Source: Nepenthes gracilis (Eukaryota > Streptophyta > Magnoliopsida > Caryophyllales > Nepenthaceae). Taken from it: 64,000 bases of DNA. Shown one piece after another: positions 58,201-64,000 of the stretch. The position numbers and the translations under genes were made by a program. The notes beneath the pieces are model-generated. The model was not told the DNA's origin. It worked only from the letters and a program-made list of their open reading frames with translations, and did no database searches. The first letter of the stretch is position 1. Each line of letters opens with the position of its first letter. Location of the stretch: NCBI GenBank assembly GCA_033239525.1, contig BSYO01000034.1, positions 1,364,001-1,428,000 of the forward strand, in the 5' to 3' direction.

Positions 58201-59238
58201 ATAAAATATACAATATAAGTTTAAATTATACAATAATTATACAACAGATTTATAAAGAGAAGAAAAATTTGGACCGGTAAGGAGTTGTGTGGCCATTCGA
58301 GATACTAAACCAAAACAAAGAAAAATAAAATAGGAACGGCTCGAGCACACAAAAAAAAATTAAAAAAATTTGAAAAGAAAATATCAATCAATATATAAAA
58401 TATTTAAATTTATTATATAATATTTTAATTATTAACAAATATATTAAAATAAATTATTTATATAATAATATCTTTTATTTTTATCATGGTATTAAAATAC
58501 CTCATCTAAAGAGTGGCATCATTGTCTTTACGCATAGGTTGATAGTTTATTTATATAATCATATATAATTGAAGCTCAGTGAGGAGGAGTCAATTTTGGA
58601 CGGCAACCCTTTTTCTTCATATTGACTGGTTGACAGTATCTTTTGTTTATGACACTGACTGAAAAGACCAGCCATCGGAGCGACGTCGACCTCCTCGAAC
58701 TTCATCTGCAGCGGGTCAATGCAAATGACAATTTTGAATTCGCACTCTTGTTCTTCGTCTAAATTGAGAAAATTTCTTGGCGCTTATTTAAATTATAAAA
58801 AAAATATTAATAATTTAAAATAAATATATAATAATTAATAATAAAAAATAAGATAATTTTTTTGTGAGATATCATGTAAAAAATAAGAAAAAAAATTATA
58901 AAATTATATGTTTAAAATATCTAAATTATTAATCAATTCAGTTACATAAACCATGGGGTTTCTTTTTGTTTATTTGAATCGTGAAAAAATAATTAATAAT
59001 TTATAATAAATATATAATAATTACTAATAATTAAATAAGATATAATTTTTATATAAAAAAATATCTTAAGATTGAGAGGAAAAAAATCACGGGATGATAC
59101 GTCTAAAATATTTTTACTATATAATCAGTTCGATTATACAAATCTCATAAATATAATGATATAATATATTGTTATTAATAAATTTAAATAGTAAAAAATA
59201 TAAGACAAATGTAAAGAAATCAAACTAATAACAAAAAT
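55256..59238. other. AT-rich spacer with two GC-richer islands
   Basis: Largely A and T with no recognisable domain. The open frame at 55437-55745 plus (102 residues) is Phe/Ile/Asn-rich and has no motif. About 56380-56470 is a C/T-rich leader-like stretch followed by ATGAGTTCAAG|GTATGC, which looks like a first exon with a splice donor, but no second exon is recognised. About 58560-58800 is a GC-richer island with a minus-strand open stretch starting ATGAAGTTCGAGGAGG near 58710, running about 48 codons. Confidence 0.45.
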
Positions 59239-60248
59239 GTTGCGTCTCGGGCCCAAGGTTGTCGTACGGATTAGGGAGCCTTCGGATTCCTAAGCGTGCG
59301 GTTGCCCCGGAAGAAAGGTCCGGTCTCCGTCTCGTGAACTCCGGACTGCCGCACAACACAAACAACAAATAAGAGGTCAAAGGTTCGGGCAGATTTCTCC
59401 CACCGAGGCCGCTCCGACGCTCAAGTCAGCAAATTCCCGCAATAAACGGAAATGGCGCACGCTAAGGTGGTGCATGGAGAAATGCTGTGAAGCGAAAGAG
59501 GTGCTTGTGCGGTGATGTGGAGAAATGCAATGAGCAGGTGATGAAAGGCCTGGCTTCCTTTGTGCACCGCAGTGGGTGGCTAACTTTCCCGTGATCTCAG
59601 AGGATGCTGGGATGGTGAGCGAGTCAGCTAGATGAGGCAATGCTCTGCTTTGACTCGTCACTCTTGTGTTTTAGAGAAGAGGAAAACAGATGATCAAGGA
59701 TGCTTGAAGCTATGTTCAGTAAGATCCCAGGTTGATCGAAAGGATTAGAGGTCGAAAAAATCCCAAGGTCGATCGTAAAGTCGAAGATCAAAAAAGATCC
59801 CTTTCTCTGTGGGGTGTGAGGGTTCTTATACGCCTCACCCCGTTGGACTCTTGGGCTCCAAAACGCCCGTTGCTTGGGCCATCACGCCGCTGGTCGCTGT
59901 CATGGACCACCGGTCACGCCGGCTGTCCTGTTGCCGTGCTTGGCACGCTGCTGGGTGTTGTTGACCACGCCCGATTTTCCCTGAGCTGGGATTGGCTGGC
60001 CGTCTGCAGACGGCAGCGGGTGGCGTTGGCGCTGCGCCAGCCATGCCTCTGTTGGCTAGCCTTTCCGCCTGTTCCCGGCGACGCATTTATTGCGCTGCAG
60101 GTTTCCGTTGGCTTCTTCCACCGTGGGCTCGCGCCTTTCCTCCCTTGGGCTGGGCTGATTACTTCTCGTGGGCTTCTGATCTTTCCATGGGCCGCGACCT
60201 ACTTCGTGGGCCTGGGCCTGTCTCATGGGTCAGACATGGGACCCAACA
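59239..60248 (-). repeat. 3' LTR of Tat element C
   Basis: 1010 bp, TGTTGCGTC...ACCCAACA, with 5-bp inverted ends TGTTG/CAACA. It shares with LTRs A, B and the solo copy the block CTCCGACGCTCAAGTCAGCA (here 59411) after TCCCACCGA. The long plus frames inside (59732-60442 and others) have no counterpart in the other LTRs. Confidence 0.85.
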
Positions 60249-60261
60249 CTAGCCCCCCATG
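60249..60261 (-). other. Polypurine tract of Tat element C
   Basis: Minus-strand CATGGGGGGCTAG, identical to element A, directly inside the 3' LTR. Confidence 0.85.
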
Positions 60262-60605
60262 CCTGAGCCGGCCAGTGGTCGGGCCTGGCATGTCCACTGG
60301 GCCCATTTCCACGGCCTCGTACCCTTCCTCTTGCCGCGCCATTTTTGTCGTAATGAGAATCTGCCTTTCGCATCGTCTCGTCTGCTGCATTTTCTCGTTT
60401 CATGGCTGTTTCTCTTTTCTCTTTTTTTTATTTTCGCTTTGAGTTTACCGTGCGTGTCTTCCGGAGTTCTGCTATCGTGAGCCTTCATTTAATGCGGCGG
60501 TGCCAGCGTGGACCCTAGCCAGGCTGCTGAAGGGTCGCGCCCGTTAACCTGGCGCCTAGCCATCATTGCAATCGATTGAGATTCTGCGGTGCGCTTTGAT
60601 GCCAC

Positions 60606-60676
60606 CACGTGTCTCAATCTCCGGAGGCGGTGATGTTTTGGTTTCCCGCCTCTTGGCTTGGCGTTGCCTATTTAAA
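60606..60676 (+). promoter_or_regulatory. Putative promoter of antisense ORF C (G-box and TATA)
   Basis: CACGTG at 60606-60611, 135 bp before the ATG, and a TATA-like CTATTTAAA at 60668-60676, about 70 bp before the ATG. This is the best-looking promoter of the three copies; A and B have a G-box at nearly the same distance. Confidence 0.55.
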
Positions 60677-61954
60677 CCAGACGACGATCGTCTCCTTCCT
60701 TCCGCTGATTTCTTCTCCCTTTATCCCTGTGATTTTCGAGAGTCAAATGGCTGCGAAAGTAGAGAGCTCTTTCTCTTCTCATGTTTCCAGAATTGTGCGT
60801 CATGGTGTCCGCAATACCAAGTCGATTTTGACTGAGGCGTACATAGCCTCTCTTAGGGTAGATTATGCGATTCCCGGCAACCTGAGTTCCCGTGTTCCCG
60901 GCGCACAGGATAGAGCCAACGCCCCCCCAGAGGGCTTCATTACGGTGTACGAGCATCATCTGAAGGGGGGCTTCGTTTTTCGTTGAACTGCACGTTGCAT
61001 GCGGTGGTTGAAGCGCTGGGAGTCCCATTGGCAAGGCTTCATCCCAATACCTTGCGCTATCTGGTATCTCTCTGCGTCTTCGCCCTGATGCACCAGTGTT
61101 CCTTCGACGTGAAGGCGGCAAGGATCATTTTTCGGGCCACGGAGTCAGAGGACTGGATTTCGCTTTCCCCCAAGGCGGGGTACAACCTTCGCGGCACCAA
61201 CTCTGACTCCGTGAAAGGCTGGAAGGAGCGCTTCTTCTTCCTGCAAGAGCCTTCTGATTATGAGCTTCCGAAGGAGTGGGGCCCGATCTCGGAGTACTTC
61301 CGGGACAAGCCCACCGACGAAGACTTTGTAGAGTCCTCGAAGCTGCTATCCACTGTTAAGTCGGAGGAAAAAAGGTTCTCAATCCAGGGTTATTTCCTCA
61401 CATCTGTCACGTTCGAGATCGGCAGATGGGGACCTCCCGCTGGTTGGGTGATTGCCGGTCCTGGTAATGATTTTCCTGGAGAGAATGCTACTTCCCTTCC
61501 GCCCGAGAGAAACGAGGAGGAAAGCTGCTCGTTGCTGTCATCGTCAAGCGATGATGAAGACGCGGCTGCCCTTAAATGGCTAAGGGAAGCCGAGGGGACT
61601 CCTTTGAGGAGGTCCCGGAGACGTGTTGCTGGTCCTTCCACTGCGAGGAGTCCGACTCCAAAGAGACCTGCCAGCGCGGGTCGCCAGAGGGAAACTGCCG
61701 CACCCTTGTCGACTTCGACCGCGGGACTAGTCGCTCGCGAAGTCTGCGAGGTCGAGTCTCTACCTGCTGGGGATCCATCCGCTGGCGGCGCTGCTGAGGC
61801 GACGGACGACGTCGTCATTTTGGAGTGCCCAGAGAGGCCATTTACCGCTGCGTCTGAGCCAGCGACGGAGGTCAGGGAATCTGTGGAGTCGCCGGCGATT
61901 CTTGTGGAGCCCATTTCTGTGTGCGGGCCTTCCGAAACCCTGGTTGCACTTTCG

Positions 61955-62306
61955 GAGGTTGGGACCGCTCCTGCTGCTGATCCGATTCGGGCTGACGAAG
62001 GGGAAGCCAGGACATCCTCGTGGCAAGAGCCCCCGAGCGTTCCTACGGCAGCCAGCCTTTCAGTCAGCCCTCCTCAAGCAGTCGAGGAAGCTGAGCCCCA
62101 GGGGGAGGTTCCTTCGGAGGAACTTGCGCGGGCCGCATGTTCAGAGGTTGGCACCGCTCCTGCTGCTGATGTGGTATAGGCTGGCGAAGGGGCAGCCGGG
62201 ACGTCCTCGCGGCAAGAGCCCCCGAGCGCTCCTACGGCAGCCAACCTTCCAGCCAGCCCTCCCCAAGCAGTCGAGGAAGCTGAGCCCCAGGGAGAGGCTC
62301 TTCCGG
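61955..62306 (+). repeat. 189-bp in-frame tandem duplication in antisense ORF C
   Basis: Unit 1 starts GAGGTTGGGACCGCTCCTG at 61955, unit 2 GAGGTTGGCACCGCTCCTG at 62144. The period of 189 bp is 63 codons. The encoded repeat contains EVGTAPAAD, QEPPS and PPQAVEEAEPQGE. Only unit 2 has the TAG. Confidence 0.92.
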
Positions 62307-62344
62307 GCACTTTCACACGCTTCCCGCGCGTCGCCCCTCTTCCG

Positions 62345-62419
62345 GTACGGTTGTTTCTTTCTGGACTTCTTCCTTTGTTGTTTATTTTGGTAATATTTCT
62401 GATCTTTCCTTCCACGCAG
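62345..62419 (+). other. Intron of antisense ORF C
   Basis: 75 bp, donor CCG|GTACGG, T-rich interior, acceptor CCACGCAG|GTTCCT, phase 0, at the same place as in A and B. Confidence 0.82.
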
Positions 62420-62839
62420 GTTCCTGGTGATGCGGTCCCCTTCGTGGTGCACGCTGACTCTTTTCGCGGGGACTTGGAGCGGGCCATCATCAGCGGGCAT
62501 CAACTCATCCACGGCGGCCTGGCCCAGATTGCATCTCTTACAGAGGAGAACGGGCGCCTGCGGCAGAGAGTGGCGCAGCTAGAAGCTCTACTCGTCGCTT
62601 CAGAGGGCCGTGTCACCAGGTTGGTTGGAGATATGGTTGGTCGGCATTCTCCATCAGAGTGGCAGCTGGCGATGGATACTCGTTATTGGGACGGCATCCG
62701 TTTGTGTCATAGGATTGTCTCCCTGGCGGCTCCTCACGTCCCAGTTGGCGTCCTTCATCCAGAGAACGCCAGGGTAGAAGAGGCGTCGCGCCTGAAGACT
62801 TTTCCTGAGGAAGCGGGTCCATCGAGTCTTCCCGATTAG

Positions 62840-63844
62840 CCTTTGCTGCTGTTGAGTTTTGAGACTAGTTTCTGTCTTTGTACCATGTCTGTCTTTTACA
62901 TGAATGAGAAGCTTCTTTTTACACTTCGTGTCCATGCTTTTTCTTTTCGTAAAGTGTTGCTTACTTTTCGCTTTGTTTCCATTCGTTGGATCATGCTTCG
63001 TGTTTGATTGTTGGGCTCTTTTGGAGCCGCTGTTGTTAAGGCCCTATCCAGGCACCTTCTTGCGTGGTGCTCGTCCTTCGTAAGAGGATGTCGTCACAGC
63101 TCACACGTTTGGGGGGCTCGATCCGGTGGTGCGGATGTCGTCGCCAAGCCCCTGGAGCCTCAACGAGGGCCAGCGCAGCGGTCAGGCTGCGGTAACCGGA
63201 CTCCTGGGTCTAGGACTCGGTCGCGTATGATTGCGGGAGGTGTGTCGCTCCTGCTCAAAGCGTTATAATCACCAAGTTGAGGTCTTAGCCTACGACCATT
63301 GTAGACTGAGGGTGCTCTCTTCTGTTGGAGAAGGTCGCCGCACGCCTGCTATTCTTTGCCCCCTAAGGTTTTGTTGGCCGTAGAGTGGGGACTCATGGAT
63401 CCCCCAGGCCTAATGCTTTGACCGCACGGGTCGTTGCGTGTAGCCTTTGGAATGGATCGCCTGGATCCTTTGTCCAAGCCTACGGTTGGACGCCTCCGGG
63501 CTGGCTAGCACGGGGCTCAATCTCTGGGTGGCCGCTGGGGCCTTTTGGCGAGGAGCCATGGTGAGTAAAGCCATCCCAAGGCCACCTGGCGTGAGGATGG
63601 AGTCCTGAGACGGTCTGCTTTGGACCGCCTGGCGTGGAGCCAAGGACCGATTTTACGGACGGACGCTTGTCCTCCCGACTTAGGGGCAGTCTAGGTCGTT
63701 TGATTTAGGAATGCAATGCATGACATTAATTCACACGAATGAATATGCAGCATGATAAAGCAATTATGATAATCAAAGGTAAAATTCATGTTCAAGCACT
63801 CATTATGATGCATGCATGTGCGACTTACCTGAGTCGGGGTTGCA
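62840..63844. other. Non-coding 3' spacer of element C
   Basis: Lies between the ends of the two convergent genes. GC-rich, with degenerate repeats (GGATCC, CCTGGATCC, GGACCGCCTGG motifs between about 63380 and 63640), at the place of the 36-bp and 40-bp repeats of A and B. No open frame with a counterpart in A or B. Confidence 0.6.
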
Positions 63845-64000
63845 TCACTGATAATATTTTCTTAAGTTGGCGGCGTTCCAGGTCCGCGGGACCAGTTTGT
63901 CGTTCTGGGCGCGTAGCTTGTACGCTCCGCTCCGGAGGATTGCGGAGACGAGGAACGGCCCATCCCACCCGGGGGAGTGTTTGTTCCTATTTGCGATCTT
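63845..64000 (-). CDS. Integrase C-terminus of Tat element C (partial)
   Basis: The last ~51 codons of pol, open to the stop TGA at 63845-63847: HSPGWDGPFLVSAILRSGAY, then KLRAQNDKLVPRTWNAANL and RKYYQ. It aligns with element A (EGPFLVSAVLQNGAY, TWNATHLKRYFQ) but has no stop where A has TAG. The rest lies beyond the window. Confidence 0.85.
   Translation of the reverse strand, partial: KIANRNKHSPGWDGPFLVSAILRSGAYKLRAQNDKLVPRTWNAANLRKYYQ

Larger units (their letters stand above)
60747..62839 (+). pseudogene. Antisense additional ORF of Tat element C (two exons, nearly intact)
   Basis: Start ATG 60747, 70 bp after a TATA-like box. Exon 1 (60747-62344) holds the conserved N-terminal domain (SLRVDYAIPGNLSSRVPG, PPEGFITVYEHHLKGG, LHPNTLRYLVSLCVFALM, DWISLSPKAGYN, RFFFLQEPSDYELPKEWG), then an Arg/Ser/Pro- and Glu/Ala-rich middle with an internal 63-codon duplication. 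The intron is 62345-62419, phase 0. Exon 2 (62420-62839) has a short leucine-rich helical part and a C-terminal motif (LCHRIVSLAAPHVP). Total about 670 codons. Two lesions: one G too few in the run at 60965-60970, and a TAG at 62177-62179. The family resembles plant proteins called putative gypsy-type transposon. No enzyme motif is seen; function unknown. Confidence 0.8.
59239..64000 (-). mobile_element. Tat-type Ty3/gypsy element C, cut by the window edge
   Basis: Seen from its 3' end: 3' LTR (59239-60248), PPT, antisense ORF on the plus strand, spacer, then the C-terminus of pol on the minus strand running off at 64000. Same order as A. GC-rich and the least decayed of the three; the visible pol codons are all open. 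The target duplication cannot be checked because the right end is outside the window. Confidence 0.9.

Noticed and set aside
59732..60442. 236-residue plus-strand open frame across LTR C and the PPT
   Set aside because: It crosses the LTR boundary and the polypurine tract, has biased composition from GC-rich sequence, and is not conserved in A or B.

Overview
The window is plant nuclear DNA, most likely from a eudicot, and it consists almost entirely of nested LTR retrotransposons in an AT-rich background. The evidence is plant-type Ty3/gypsy elements (Tat type and chromovirus type), a Ty1/copia element, GT-AG introns of 67-79 bp, G-box and W-box motifs and many AT microsatellites. I see no intact host gene, no tRNA or rRNA gene and no CRISPR array. 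The species cannot be named from sequence alone.

Layout. 1-490: AT-rich flank. 496-9076: Tat element A on the minus strand, with an extra gene on the plus strand. 9077-9871: AT-rich spacer. 9872-12045: a chromovirus LTR plus leader, tandem to the start of the next element. 12380-29027: old plus-strand chromovirus D, split by a minus-strand solo LTR (16091-18242, TSD TTTGT) and by a Copia element (19662-26746). 29087-37969: Tat element B on the plus strand, with both LTRs and TSD ACTAT. 37975-43053: non-coding DNA with three local repeat structures, one a 361-bp inverted repeat. 43054-44122: solo LTR G (TSD AGTAC). 44123-45648: unidentified coding-like remnant. 45649-47927: solo LTR H (TSD AGACT). 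48770-53590: minus-strand chromovirus E, its integrase split by a solo Tat LTR (49443-50117). 53598-54620: LTR fragment facing the other way. 55015-55255: RT fragment. 55256-59238: AT-rich spacer. 59239-64000: Tat element C on the minus strand, running off the right edge.

The most interesting system is shared by Tat elements A, B and C. Each carries, between pol and the 3' LTR, an additional gene on the strand opposite to gag-pol. It has a conserved N-terminal domain, a low-complexity middle, a phase-0 intron at the same place, a coiled-coil second exon (clearest in A and B) and a conserved C-terminal motif. A CACGTG box lies 134-154 bp before its start codon in all three. Such antisense ORFs are known in Tat-lineage elements, but their function is not established. 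The layout implies that gag-pol and antisense-ORF transcripts converge and overlap. Copy C is the best preserved, with two visible lesions.

All other elements are broken. A lost most of its 5' LTR, the start of gag and its native RNase H. B lost protease and RT. Damage is dominated by C-to-T and G-to-A changes, as expected for long-methylated repeats. The nesting gives an order of events: chromoviruses D and E first, then the Copia insertion and solo LTRs within them. A, B and C are not placed by nesting; LTR divergence suggests A is younger than B, and its better preservation suggests C is the youngest.
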